This document shows, piece by piece, positions 22,429 through 34,071 of a stretch of DNA of 64,000 nt. Numbering within the stretch: the stretch's first letter is position 1; every line of letters starts with the position of its first letter. The notes below the pieces were generated by a model. That model had not been told where the DNA came from and did not search any database. It saw only the letters and a list, made by a program, of their open reading frames with translations. A program made the position numbers and the translations under genes. The stretch is from Congeria kusceri (Eukaryota; Mollusca; Bivalvia; Myida; Dreissenidae): contig CM051024.1 of assembly GCA_027627225.1 (NCBI GenBank), positions 40,541,225 through 40,605,224 on the forward strand, read 5' to 3'.

Positions 22429-24617
22429 TTTTAAGTATGTGTCCAGTTCAAAAACAGTACATGGTGGCTTTGAGACAAATCAACCTTACTCAGAGAGCGT
22501 TCGAGTGATATTTCTTGAAATTAAAAAGCAATGCTTCTACCCAGGAAACAGACTTGAAAGTGGCTTGATAAGTCTTTGGCTCTTTACACAATCTAGCTAA
22601 AGTAAATAGATTTAAACGCAATGCAAAGAGACAGTAGCAAATGGTAAAAGAGAAAACCAACTTTGGTGAATATCTGTGTTAAAAAAAAAGATGGAATTCA
22701 GAGCTCCAGGTAATTTTTTCAGTCAAGGGTTTATATTACCCTCCAAGCATCATAACAATTAAATGGTTGTACATTGCAGTACACTAAGCAATTATCAGTT
22801 TTTGTTTTTGGTTAGGGGGAGGGCAGACTCACATTTTGACAATGACGCTCAATAGTTGCAATGACTTCTGCACATTAGTAGTACCTTCAGGCTTCAGTGC
22901 TCAGCTTTTTCTTTCGCTTTTATGGGAAGGTTGTGGGTCCTTTCATTATTTACAATCTTTGTAAGACCATATTCCTTTTGCTATTCTTGTAGATGTTAAT
23001 TATAGTGTCAATGTCTCTCTGCATAAGCTGTTGCTTTTCAGAGCAGCACATTCGTATGAGTGCCTCTAGTTTGACCTGTTGATGTTATTTTACCAAATTT
23101 TGTCCGTGATTTTTGTTGTTGTTGTTTTGGAATATTGCACCAAATTTACTTATATAAAAAACGTAATCAATGTAATTTCAGATGCTCATACATAATTACC
23201 TTGTGTGCAAAACACATATTAATCCAAATTAAATGTAATAATTCTTTTTAATATTCAACAAGTTTTTATTCCGTTACACAGAGATTTATTAACAAAGTTA
23301 ATAGATCTTTGCGTTACACAATCTCATTTTAATTCCAATACATGTATATTTCAGCACTCCCATTTAAATCTCCAATTTATCCAATGCAAAAACTGTGTAA
23401 TTTTTGACACCCTTGACATTTTCCCAAGATGCTAATTCATTAATGCTCTATCGACAGTGCTTGCATGCATTGTTCAGGTACAGTAAATTCACCAACCATG
23501 TACTCAGCGTTGTACACACTTACTACTACAAGCAGTTTGACAATGACCCAGCTCTGCAGTCACACCAAAGCCCTTTTATGTCAGACCCTCCCGGTTGTTA
23601 TGGCTGTTGCTAACAGCTTGGATATTTAGAATCCTGGTTAATTGATGACGTCACGCATTCATATATCTAAGTTGTGACATGTGTTATTATCAATAACTGT
23701 GCTTTTGGCGGATTTTATTGTTTGTTCAAATTGTAAATATGAATGATTTAGGTATGACAATGAAAATAATGAATGAATACAAAGTTAGACACTGGTGGTA
23801 CGCCTGATAATAGCACACGATGCGTATAGTGGATTTTACCATGATTATTTTTACTCACTGAATTTTAAATTTATTTGCATTTAGAAAATTTCCAAGCGTA
23901 TTTTACGCAGAAACACCTCTTATTTGGACCTCTGGGAATTGTGGCTTATACAGATGTTGTTTTATTGTGAGATGCATTGTCATAAAAACGGCTGAAGTTA
24001 ATTGTCCTTTAGTATACATTTCCATTATTAAAGAACCATTACCAATCACTAGAAACTGGTCTTTTCAAAAATTGCTTAAAAAATAAGTCACCAATAAGGT
24101 TGCGACTCTAGGCGTCTTATGTATTGTGACTCAAAACCAAAAAACCACTTAAATAAGAAACTGGTTTTATGGAATCAAGCCAATTTAATGGGGCACAAGG
24201 TTTCCCCCCAAAATAAACTGTCAAGAAAATTGGCACATAGCAATTAACTTCAAGCAGGAAACGTATGATTCAGAGCTCCAGATAACATTCTGTTCCGTGA
24301 AGAGGGTAAATACACTCCAGCAAGAACTTCTGGGGGTAAATGCATGCATATTCCAAGATGTATGGGGGTAAACATACTTTCAGTTGGAAAGTAATATGGA
24401 AAGTCAAAATTGTTAAGCTTAAATGTGAACGAAATTGGAATATTGCACTAATTTTCTAAGCACCCAGAACTTTCTGATAATATGTAAGGGTCTGATTTTC
24501 ACAAAATGTACAGCCTGATTTAATTTTTGTGGCATATCCTGTGATTTTCAGTGCGTAAATTACACATGTACGCACCTTATCTGGTCGTCTGATGATTAAT
24601 GAACATTCTTAACTTAC
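22429..24617. other. Intron 6
   Basis: AT-rich intron. Two diverged copies of a repeat beginning ATTCAGAGCTCCAG lie near 22,694 and 24,269. One palindromic TGACGTCA occurs at about 23,645. No exon is needed, because exons 6 and 7 join in phase. Confidence 0.5.
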
Positions 24618-24757
24618 TCAAGGGAGGCCACTTTGATCAGTGCCTTGGTCAATAACATAGGCCACACTTCGTTCTGCATGGTTGTCGACGGCAACAGCAG
24701 GCGGTTGTTGTCATCAAATGGCATCGAATCATCCACAATTATCTTGCGCCAGCATCC
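24618..24757 (-). CDS. ADGB: Androglobin exon 6 (calpain-like core)
   Basis: A 140-bp exon encoding GCWRKIIVDDSMPFDDNN, RLLLPSTTMQNEVWPMLLTK and ALIKVASL. Acceptor TTTGTCATCAG/GG, phase 0; donor CTTGA/GTAAGT, phase 2. The WRKIxxDDxxPFDxxNxLLLP and ExWPMLLxKAxIK signature is the most conserved N-terminal part of androglobin. It aligns with the calpain core pattern VxVDDxLP followed by ExWxxLLEKAxAK. The classical calpain Cys site (GDCWxLA) lies upstream and is not seen in exon 5, so protease activity should not be assumed. Confidence 0.95.
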
Positions 24758-25033
24758 CTGATGACAAACATGTATCAAAACTCCTATAAAATATTTTAGG
24801 TTAAAGAGCGGTAGATGTAAATACAACTAAAATTAATTTGTTTTATGTCTATAAAAATAGTAACCACTGTGAAGAGTTTTCTATTTCATATTAAAGCATT
24901 TAATTTGTCATTTAAATAATGAAAGAAGCATGAGTTATATGGTAAAAGATATGCAACAGAAACTGTGAATGTGAATGAAAAGCCGAAATCAAATCATTGT
25001 CAAAAGCATTTGCCATTGACAACAATCTACCAC

Positions 25034-25215
25034 CGACCATCCAATACAGCCGCCCCGCATATTTGCCATTCGGGTCATACGGTAATACTTCTTAACACCT
25101 ACAATCCAATACAGCCGCACTGCATATTTGCCATATGGGTCATACAGTAATACTTCTTAACACGTACCATCCAATACAGTCGCACCGCATATTTGCCATA
25201 CGGGTTATACGGTGG
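25034..25215. repeat. Triplicated end of exon 5 with its splice donor (period 65 bp)
   Basis: CCAATACAG occurs at 25,041, 25,106 and 25,171. The right-hand copy is the real exon 5 end (YGKYAVRLYWM, donor ATG/GTACGT). The two other copies lie in the intron and still read YDPYGKYAVRLYW and YDPNGKYAGRLYW on the minus strand. Their donor positions are ATT/GTAGGT and ATG/GTCGGT. The repeated unit is about 45 bp of exon plus 20 bp of intron. Confidence 0.9.
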
Positions 25216-25392
25216 TATGTGTGGCCCCTTCTGCACTTTGTTCAGTGTGTAGATGTGTTCCCACGGTTTCCAGGTGTGCGAGACTTCCTCGTACGGCGTG
25301 TTGGGGTCAACGGGCATCTGGTCCGCCGGAGGGTTCTTCACCGCGCACACTTCCCACAGTGCCATTATCTGACTGATTATGTAGCGCATCAA
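25168..25392 (-). CDS. ADGB: Androglobin exon 5 (calpain-like domain)
   Basis: A 225-bp exon, phase 0 at both ends, encoding LMRYIISQIMALWEVCAV, a Pro/Asp loop, then TWKPWEHIYTLNKVQKG and YNPYGKYAVRLYWM. Acceptor TATCTTACAG/TTG; donor GGATG/GTACGT. Human androglobin has the same order of ELMRWIISEI, PWKPWEHIYSL and YGKYVVKLYWM directly before GCWRKI, and here GCWRKI opens exon 6. The exon end and donor are triplicated in the adjoining intron. Confidence 0.95.
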
Positions 25393-26021
25393 CTGTAAGA
25401 TACAAGATGTACAGCTGAACTTCGTTATCTCGAAGTCGCCGGGAGTTCACAAATGACTTTGAGATACCCAATGTTCAATTATCGTTACATAAAATAGTGA
25501 TTGTGTGTACACGTAATTAACTGATAATCAATTATTCAATTAAAGTAAACACATACACGTTTTAAATTGAGAAAAGAGGTTTAAGATGTTCGGAATGTTT
25601 GACAAACTTGGGTCGTGGCTTGGTACGTCTTGTCACACGTGCCAACACTTCAATTTAAACAGACAGAACTAAGTGTGAAAGTACTAGTTGGGATAGAAAA
25701 CCACTTTAACATAACCGCCAATTTGAGTTCAAACTTAAAAATATCTTTATTTATTTTATATAAAATAAGAAGAGAGAAATCTGGAATTATTTTCCACTTT
25801 GACAAGTCAACATATCTTGAACTAAAGCAAGTTTTAGATAAAGAGAATATTAGGTGAGTGTTGGATAAAGATGAAGTTTATCATGTGAGGCTGAGGCATA
25901 AAGACAGATGAGCGCGAGGCTTTTATTTATTTTTCCACTATAATATTTAACTTTTAATTTGACATTTTATATTAATTCAATATTTAATTTCATCATGAGT
26001 ATACACACACAGTGATTTTCT

Positions 26022-26671
26022 GTTTAAAACAAGATTCTGTGTTTGATAAACACGCATGCCCCTGGTTGGTGCTGGATAGCCCATTATTTATTCCAAATTA
26101 GGTCAAGGCCAAGGTCAAAGTGAGGTTGGGTGATATGGGTGGATTGGGGATAGTCATAAGCAACAACTGTGTAAGTATCCAAGTGTTGTAGCAAGCGGTG
26201 TTGGTGCTAGATGAAACGGTAATATCAAGTTAACCAAGAAATAGCCTATTTGAATTATTCTAAGTGCAAATTAGGTCAAGGCCAAGGTCAAAGTGAGGTT
26301 GGGTGATATGGGTGGATTGGGAACAGTCATAAGTAACAACTGTGTAAATATCTAAGTGTTGTTGCAAGCGGTGTTGGCGCTAGACGAAAATGTAAAATTT
26401 AGTTAACCTAACAGTCCATTTGAATTATTCTAAGTGCAAATTAGGTCAAGGTCAAAGTGAGGTTGGGTGATATGGGTGGATAGGGAATGGTCATAAGCAA
26501 CAACTGTGTAAGTATCCAAGTGCTGTAGTTAGCGGTGTTGGAGCAAAGACTAAACGGTAAAATTTATTAACCTTGTCACGGACGGAAGGATAGACGGACA
26601 GACGGACAGGACAATCACTATATGCCTCCCGCATCAAGATGCCTGGAGGGGGGGGGGGGGGGGGCATAAAA
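26022..26671. repeat. Interspersed repeat ending in a G-run and GGGGCATAA, copy 3
   Basis: Same family as 7,177 and 12,122 but with three internal subrepeats (GGTTGGGTGATATGGGTGGA). It ends in a GACGGACAGACGGACAGG tract and an uninterrupted run of 17 G at 26,648-26,664 before CATAAAAA. Confidence 0.8.
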
Positions 26672-26788
26672 AGGTATTGTTAAAGTTTGTCTTATTTTTC
26701 TTATGGTCAAATCAAAAGATGGCGATGATTTTAGCAAGCCTATGTGCAAGAACACAACCAAATATCACGGTTACAGCACATTTCCTAC

Positions 26789-26866
26789 CTCACTCTCGTG
26801 TAGGTGCTCATTGGTGGTTATCAAATCAAACGACGACAGGCCGTCCTGATCAACAACTACGGGGGT
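26789..26866 (-). CDS. ADGB: Androglobin exon 4 (78-bp exon)
   Basis: Encodes TPVVVDQDGLSSFDLITTNE followed by HLHESE. Acceptor CTGTTTTTAG/ACC, donor GTGAG/GTAGGA, phase 0 at both ends. The human protein has the same TPVVV...FDL...NEHL...SE stretch between its KRPQD motif (exon 3 here) and ELMRW (exon 5 here). It is too short to stand out as an ORF, but the family comparison and both junction phases require it. Confidence 0.92.
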
Positions 26867-26935
26867 CTAAAAACAGAAACATAACAGAGAAAATGAGACG
26901 TACATCGGAAATTGAATACAGAAATAATACTAAGG

Positions 26936-27310
26936 CAGTTGATTTTTAGGGCCAATTTGGGGACGAAATTCGGCCCCAATGCCCTGCTTAAAAATATATT
27001 TTCCCTTATATTTACCTTAAATACCCCTCCGAATTTAAATTGGTTTTTTTTTTTAATTTACCAAAATCGGACAAAAATTGATTTAGACAGAGGAATTTTC
27101 CTCAACAATCCTAACAATTTTTCATCAAACCAAGTTAGTGCATAATCTATGTTATCATTTGTAGCAAAACAAATCATTAATGTGTTATAACAAAGTAGAA
27201 TATAAACATGTAATAATGCTTTTCTACAATAAAAATCCCCCTTTTGCCGTAAAATTCCCAATCTGAAGGGCCCTGCCACCTTTCCCCCAAAGGTGAAAAA
27301 AAAACACTGT
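26936..27310. mobile_element. CAGTGTTT-TIR element, copy 2
   Basis: Left end eroded (CAGTTGATTTTTAGGGCCAA); right end CCCCCAAAGGTGAAAAAAAA then ACACTG. Internal order is the same as in 16,638-17,018. Confidence 0.75.
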
Positions 27311-27664
27311 ATGGTATATATTAATACGCTATTGCAGTATTTAGGTGTGTATTCAGTATAAAGAATATAGACATTAAACATTTGCTATATATAAAACACT
27401 TGGTTGAACTACATGAGCCAGCAACGATTAAAAAAAAATAGCTTCCATGTATTAAGTCCATAGCTGAACAGGTAATATTTCAAATACGGTTATGCACTGC
27501 AAATTGTTTTAAAAGGGAACACAAATTTAAGGTGTACATTAAACTATTTGTGGAAAGGGCATGATTTTCAAGTATATTCTCTTTGGGGAAGTCATCTTGT
27601 ATCTGCAACCCCTGCTGAATATGACATAAAAAAGCTCTGTACGGTTGCATGTTTCATATAATTG

Positions 27665-27985
27665 CAGTGATGCTTAAGGCCAATCTGGGGGCCGAAATAG
27701 GACCCAGTTCTGGTATATATTTTTCCCACCAGAATCTCTAAATTTTCCCCCATGTTGTCTTAAGTGTTAGCATGATAAAAAAAAGAAAGAATTATAAGTA
27801 TTTTTAAGTTAAAACTTCAACAAAATCATGTTTTGTGGACTGTTTGTATAATAAAAGATAAAATAAATATAGGAAAAAAAAATTATTTTTGTATTTCTAA
27901 AATTTTATTATTTCCCATTCAATATCAATTATCCCCTTCTAATGGGCCCTTCAACAATTCCCCCAACGGCTGAAAAAAACACAAC
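27665..27985. mobile_element. CAGTGTTT-TIR element, copy 3 (diverged)
   Basis: CAGTGATGCTTAAGGCCAAT to CAATTCCCCCAACGGCTG then AAAAAAACAC. Same CCCC/GGGG-rich ends, more diverged. Confidence 0.6.
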
Positions 27986-27989
27986 ACCA

Positions 27990-28460
27990 CCAGGTTTTTT
28001 TTTTAGAGCTAATTTGGGGCAGAATTACAGCACCATTTCCCTGCTTAAAAAGTATATGAGGTGTGTCATGGGAAACCCGGGCTTAATGCATGCACATAAA
28101 GTGCCATCCCGGATCTGGGATGACACTCTCTGCTTTCAGTGGATTTATGTTTAGAAGAGACTTCCTTAACACAGAAAATACCATAAAGCGGAAAGTGTCG
28201 TCCCGGATCAGCCGGTGGAGACTTAACAGGCTGATCTGGGACGACACTTTATGCCCGTGCATTAAGCCTAGTTTTTCCACAACACGCCTCATATATATTT
28301 TTCCCCTATATTTACCTCAAAATTCCCCTGAGAATATAAGCTTTATTTAAAAAAAAATTGACAAAAATTGAGTAAGATATAGGAATAGAGGTAAACAAAG
28401 GTAGTGCATAATCTAAGTTATCATTTGTAGCAAAACAAGTCATTAATGTTTTATAAGTAG
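27990..28460. mobile_element. CAGTGTTT-TIR element, copy 4, 3' truncated, with a nested MITE
   Basis: Left end GGTTTTTTTTTTAGAGCTAA with TTTGGGGCAGAATTACAG. It is interrupted at 28,057-28,291 by a long-TIR MITE and resumes at TTTTTCCCCTATATTTACC. The right end is lost: homology stops near TTTTATAAGTAG at 28,460, which is the base next to the exon 3 donor hexamer. Confidence 0.7.
28057..28291. mobile_element. Long-TIR MITE nested in copy 4
   Basis: TGAGGTGTGTCATGGGAAAC to TTTTTCCACAACACGCCTCA, with ATA on both sides (AGTATA / TATATA). The host element continues on either side, so the MITE is the younger insertion. Confidence 0.88.
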
Positions 28461-28466
28461 ACTCGC

Positions 28467-28613
28467 CTTTTCAGTGATGTAGTCTTGCGGACGTTTCCAG
28501 TGGTCCACTTTGATGCCAGCGGGCATCTCGATCTTGCCTTCCGGGTCCTCGAACGAGTGGGCAACCACCGGCGACTTGCCCTTGTCCTTTTCCTTGCCCT
28601 TGTGGGCCATGTC
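28467..28613 (-). CDS. ADGB: Androglobin exon 3, with a GC splice donor
   Basis: A 147-bp exon, phase 0 at both ends, encoding DMAHKGKEKDKGKSPVV, HSFEDPEGKIEMPAGIKVD and HWKRPQDYITEK. Acceptor GTCCTTTTCAG/GAC. The only donor that joins in phase to exon 4 is AAAAG/GCGAGT, a GC-AG type donor. Human androglobin shows the same order: a GKSP motif, FEDPEGKIELP and WKRPQD, followed by TPVVV. A GT that would leave phase 2 exists four bases further on and does not fit. Confidence 0.93.
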
Positions 28614-31422
28614 CTGAAAAGGACCAGCATGTCATGCTACATGAAACTCGATCAGTTACTGAGACGTTCTATTAGATTTCTTTCGTTTCTATAAGATCAG
28701 AAGAAACATAAATAAGCATATTAGGCAGCAATGAGTATATATTACTGAATAGATAAAAACACAAACTTCGTTATAAAAACGGAAGATTTTTCAGCAAATA
28801 CTGTATTAAAGAAAATTAATTTCTTCGTTTTCGCAACAGAAAAACCCTATGGACAGAACAGATAATCACTTAACAGCAAAGCATCTCTTGATGTACACAA
28901 TTTTGGCAGAGACAAAATTCACTGATCATACACAATCTTAGGTGGGAACCATGCAAGTATGTGAATACACTAATTCTTCTCTTGCTAACAATAGGCTTAC
29001 AATACAGCAGTAAAAAAATAATTTTGAAAAAAAAATGTGTATCTTGAATCAACTCTATGCCACTACAAAGATGCTTGATTTGACAGAGATTATTATAAAA
29101 ACAATTTGACAGAGATTAAATAAAAAAACAATGTGTCAAATACTGACAAGATGGTACATAATACTAGCGCAATCCTCTTTTTCATAACTTTTACAAACTT
29201 TCATCATATCATTGGACATCCTGGGAAATCTATTGCAAAGGACCGCATGCACAGGTTTTCGTAAATTATCTGACATCACACTACAAAATTCATACCAGTC
29301 ATTCTCTGATATCACACTGAAACTGCATCCATTTGAGCATGCAAAGTGGTTCATGAATTATCTGACATCATGCTAAAAGAATCATTGTGCCAGATAGTCT
29401 CTTAAATATCACACTTAAGTCCTGTAAACTACCGGTAAACATGATATCACATGTTTTAATAGAATGATTTCAACAACCTTCTTGAAATATAAATAATAAT
29501 GTTATTTGACTTACGTACTTCTCCTTCATATTTCTATTTATTTATTTTTAAGTATTTTTAAGTGGCTGTTAAATATATGCAGTCTCCATGGTAACCCACT
29601 TGAGAATTTTGATTAGTCAGGATAGTGCAAAATGTTATTTAAAATCAGTTCATACATATTTTGGGCCAGTGACTTAGCAGTTTTAATTCCACTTCTGTGA
29701 AGGTGAAATTCAGTTGATTACAATATTACTTGTTTACCTCTTTCTCAAGAAAGGATATTAGTTTCAACCCAACAATCATTTCTACAACATGCATATTTCT
29801 AAAAAAAAATCAGGGGATTTAGGAAAACTCCTTTGAAATAAATCTGATAATTTGTATTATAAACATCAGAACAACATTCACTCTGCTGACATGCATTGAA
29901 AAAAATAACTTTATCAATAACTTTGAAAAGTTGTTGTGATGTGAAGCAATTTTGTTTTTTTCAACCACAGTGTGGGAAATTATACTATAAAATAATATTT
30001 AAACGAGCCAGATAAGTGAAATATGCATCACATATAAATCACAATATTTAAAAGTGACCTAGAATTAATTTAAGTACTGTGCGAAACCATCGTCTTTCAT
30101 ATTGATACAATTATGCATGTATCTACACTACCATACAGAAGAGACATCACTCATTTTAATATTAGATTTAAAGTTAATAACAACCAAATACAAATCATAC
30201 ATTGCATAATTCTCATATGAATGAGTTACTCAATTTTATTCACTTTTTGCAATAATTCAGTAAAGTTTACGCACTGTTCTACCTTGTTGTGGATGGCAAA
30301 GAAAATTAAGTTCTAAAGAAGTGTATATGATATATTTTAATCAATCGCCCCTGATTTCAGGCCATACAAATCATTGCTGCTGTAGACATTTATTGTTTAA
30401 GCTCAATATTAAGTATGCAATAATCAGCATATACCACAAGAAATAAGGAAGTTCTGACCAAGTTTCACAGTACAAGTAAACTTATTTTATACAATCTTTG
30501 TTGTGAACTGAGTAACACGCGAAGCTTAGGTGAACCATCAATTACGAAAGAAAAAAAATCCATCAATGCACAGCAACCTTACCGTCACTACACCAAATGG
30601 ATTCTGAAAATCGCAGTTCATCCACAATCACATCATAGCAATGTCATATTTAAACAGTTGAACATTTGCATTTTGACAATGTAAGATGAAAGATACATAG
30701 TTTTATCACAAGCGGCAAAGAAAGAACAACATTGGATGGAATGTATATTTTACTGATAATAAACAACATATAATGTATGTACTTCTGTAGTGTGTCTATT
30801 TTAATCTCGAATTTAATTCTCATTGCATTTATCAAACAAAAGTTTTGAGGGGAGACTGGGCAATATAAAGATTGGACAATAGCAACATTAAAAGATAAAT
30901 AAATAACTCATGGGGTTAAGCCCCACAATATGTTTTAGGTGTAACCATATTTTAGTGAGTATATTTCACTATAACATATAATTTTTGCAGGTTAAGTTTT
31001 GCAAGTTTGCTTAGATAGATAGATTTATCATTTATTATTTACAAATTTACAACATACAATTAAATATGCTACAGAAACTACTATTTAGAAGCAATTTTAA
31101 GTAATATTTGTTTGACTGACAATTCAATGCGTGATTCTGTGACAGTAAACAAAAAGAAGAGATTTCAGTGAATGTTTGTATATAAATCTAGGATGGCCCA
31201 TGAAAGCTCAAAAGCTTATACATCCAATGTGGTCCTTGTGTATAATACTTTGTTATGTGAATAAAACCACATAACACATAACTAAGACTTTGGAATTTAT
31301 AAGTTTTGTATTGTTTTTCTACAGCATACTATGTAAAATTGTAACTTATAGATCTGTTTCAGGTAGGCAATAACAACAAAAAAGTACATGTACATCACAT
31401 ACAGTGTAAAAATCTTCCTTAC
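28614..31422. other. Intron 2
   Basis: AT-rich, apparently single-copy. No exon, TIR element or tandem array seen. Exons 2 and 3 join in phase. Confidence 0.5.
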
Positions 31423-31516
31423 CCATTTTTCCGCATTGACATCTGTATCGTTCCATTCTGGCCAAATAACCAGCTTGGGTCTTTTGTCTGAGGCACTCTG
31501 TGCTATAGAGGCAGCT
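31423..31516 (-). CDS. ADGB: Androglobin exon 2
   Basis: A 94-bp exon encoding AASIAQSASDKRPKLVIWPE then WNDTDVNAEKW. Acceptor TTCTGTACTTTCAG/A; donor AAATGG/GTAAGG, phase 0. The WPEWxxxDVNxEKW signature is characteristic of the androglobin N-terminus in animals. Its first base completes a codon left in phase 2 by the previous exon. That is relevant to the candidate alternative first exons further right. Confidence 0.93.
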
Positions 31517-32560
31517 CTGAAAGTACAGAATAATAACAGTTTTCACAATAGTTTTTTGGAAGGAGTTCCTCATTCGGGCATAGGCCATACAATATCAACT
31601 TGCCCGAATCCACCTGATCTTGTCCAAAATGTGCAAATAAAATCTAGACATTAATTTACCTAATCTGAGTTTATAGTGATTATGTTTGTGTAGTTTATGA
31701 TAAACAAAATCACATTATTATGATATATTTAGAGAAAAAAAAGTCTTGATATTGCTGTATTTTGGGTAAATGATTCTTTAAATTTTATATTGCATCCCAC
31801 TTGCTACGTTATACTTGACCTTTCGGGCAATCTGGTAGAAATTTGCCCGAATAGATTTTAACTTGCCTTTGGCTTCAGGCAAGTGGGTTATTAAAATTTT
31901 TTTAATAATACTGCCTATAATTATAGTCATCTTCAAACCCAGGCTCGCAACTGATCCTACTTTTATGTTGCCCATTGCACAGAAACTACCTGTAATAGTA
32001 CTGTTGCTCAGCAGTTTTTTATCTGATGAATTCCATTCAGAACTGCACAGTACATATGATAAACGTTTTCATGCCCTTTCATGACAGTTACATTTTACAC
32101 CATCAAATCATTAAACATGTTTTTCCTTTCAGATAGAAATCTTCTTTTAAAGATTTACAAGTGATTATAGATACATAAATCTTCAATACAGGTAAGTTAC
32201 TTATAGCATTATTTTATGATAACCAATAATTGTAGCGCATTTACACAACTTACAGTCTACACTACAAAACCAAATTTTATTGCTTCAAATCATGCTCATA
32301 TTGTGGTAAGAAAATGTATTGGTACAAATGAGCTATTAACAATGATGGTTCGAGTACTTTGAGGATGCAACTTGTATCGTTGAAACGTTTACATGTTAAA
32401 TACACGAAAACAACAACACATATGTTTTAGTATTTCAAACTTAAACATTGTTTCTCAGCTAACGAAGACCTTATAAAATAATAACTCATAAACTGACGAC
32501 GGCCATTTTGTTTCCAATGACGCTCTGTTCAACGTCCATCTACTGCTTAAGAGAACTTAC
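31517..32560. other. Intron 1
   Basis: AT-rich. A short inverted motif TTGCCCGAAT / ATTCGGGCAA recurs near 31,600 and 31,840-31,870. No exon seen. Confidence 0.45.
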
Positions 32561-32625
32561 TCTCTGGGCGTAGCAGAACTAACTCTGTTTGAAGACGGAT
32601 TCTTTTTGGCCCCTTTAGAAGCCAT
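32561..32625 (-). CDS. ADGB: Androglobin exon 1 (start codon exon)
   Basis: Starts at the ATG at 32,625 and encodes MASKGAKKNPSSNRVSSATP then RE. Donor CCCAGAGA/GTAAGT, phase 2. The MASK...KK start followed by a Ser-rich stretch is the usual androglobin N-terminus. Androglobin is a large chimeric cytoplasmic protein (calpain-like domain, circularly permuted globin, IQ motif, coiled coil) linked in vertebrates to ciliated cells and sperm. Exons 1-10 here give about 385 codons with all junction phases matching. Confidence 0.9.
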
Positions 32626-32760
32626 CCTGTACTTAGATGTTCCTCTTTATAACCATAAACAATCTACAGTTTTAGAATTTACATTTATGGTTGCCACGCG
32701 AGGTCATATTATTAGTTGATCACGCATGCGGTTTGTTTATGTTCCGGTAATCTCAAAACG
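32626..32760 (-). promoter_or_regulatory. Probable androglobin promoter region
   Basis: Upstream of the ATG on the minus strand are GGTTATAAAGAGG (TATA-like, about 25 bp from the ATG), CGCGTGGCAACC at 32,689-32,700 (one half of an RFX X-box) and CATAAACAAA at 32,732-32,741 (forkhead-type). Vertebrate ADGB is reported to depend on FOXJ1, so a forkhead/RFX pair would make sense. The transcription start is not determined. Confidence 0.4.
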
Positions 32761-34071
32761 CGGGAAAACAATGCACACATTTAATTATTTAATTTTTTTT
32801 ATAGTTATTCCTCTTCCAATTTGTTAGAAACAAATATATACAAAACAAAACTAGATACACGAAATTCTGACTCTTACTTAATGTGTTTGCTTAACCATTG
32901 GTAAAGAGATTATATCGATTATAATACCGCTAACCTCCTGTATTGATAGGCAACAACTGATCAATGGATCGGGTTGAAGTGTGTACAATCCGCTACTGTG
33001 ATGTGTATTCAAAGCATACAGCCGTTTTAATCCAAACTACCAGCGGTGGTTTAGAATGATTTACCTGTTACATTGCCAAAAAAAACCTTCCTTTCTATGT
33101 CTATTTATTTATTGAAACTATTATACAACAAACTATAGTAAGTGGGTTGTACTTAAATATCCATATTTCGTACAGAAATTGTAGGTTTTTGGTTTCAAAA
33201 CAAATAACAATTTTATACCATAGTTGTTAGTTAACACGCATCAAGCTATTACTCTAAGTCAAAGATTTATTTTATAACGTTGAGTGCTGTCTAACGCGAC
33301 ACGCGCCGATTAAACGCATTTTACCGTAGTTTATTATGCAATAAATAATAATAAAATGTTCATAATTTTGTTGACAGTAAAATGCACGTGCTAGAACGCG
33401 CACTACCAAATTATTCCAGTCTGTTTAACATGAATTTAACCCAAAACACCAAAATTCGTGTACAAACACTATGTATTACTTTTATATGGACACAATTTTA
33501 ACATAGACTATATAAAAATAATCGCTTATTTTGTGGGTCAAATATATAAATTTTAGTGACGGACAGAAAAACCCAAACAGGAAATGGTACTAGACCAAAA
33601 CAACCGGCTTCGACTGCATAGGAAAAACTGTATATACAATCATCTTCGCAGGTCGCCATGCTTATCAGACGGACAGACCGGTGAGCGGACATACTGTGTA
33701 CAGGTACATCGTCAGCTAGATTTATATACGAGTATATGTATGTATTAAAATCAGATCATTTATAAATATAATAATAAACGTTTTTTTTATTTTCTGAATC
33801 TATCTCATTGAGACAAGGCATCAACACAAAGCGATCATTACTAACAGTGAAACAATGGTAATCTTATTTTTACAAAGAGGCCATTCACCATTTTACCAGT
33901 GGTTTCTGGTCGTTTTATTAAAATATTAAAATTGGTTTCTGTCACGTTTTTCCCCATAAAATTCATAAAAAACAACTGAAGCAAGTTCTCGATTGCCATT
34001 ATATAACACTTGTAATTTTTTAAGTCAATTGTAGATAAGGTACAGAGAACATAATTATTTCACTACAACTC
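32761..34071. other. Intergenic or upstream DNA
   Basis: AT-rich. No gene, TIR element or clear array seen. Confidence 0.45.

Noticed and set aside
25135..25398. 87-residue plus-strand ORF
   Set aside because: Antisense shadow of androglobin exon 5.
26648..26664. A G-quadruplex promoter signal (17 G)
   Set aside because: It is the expanded G-tail of an interspersed repeat family that ends in GGGGGCATAA elsewhere.
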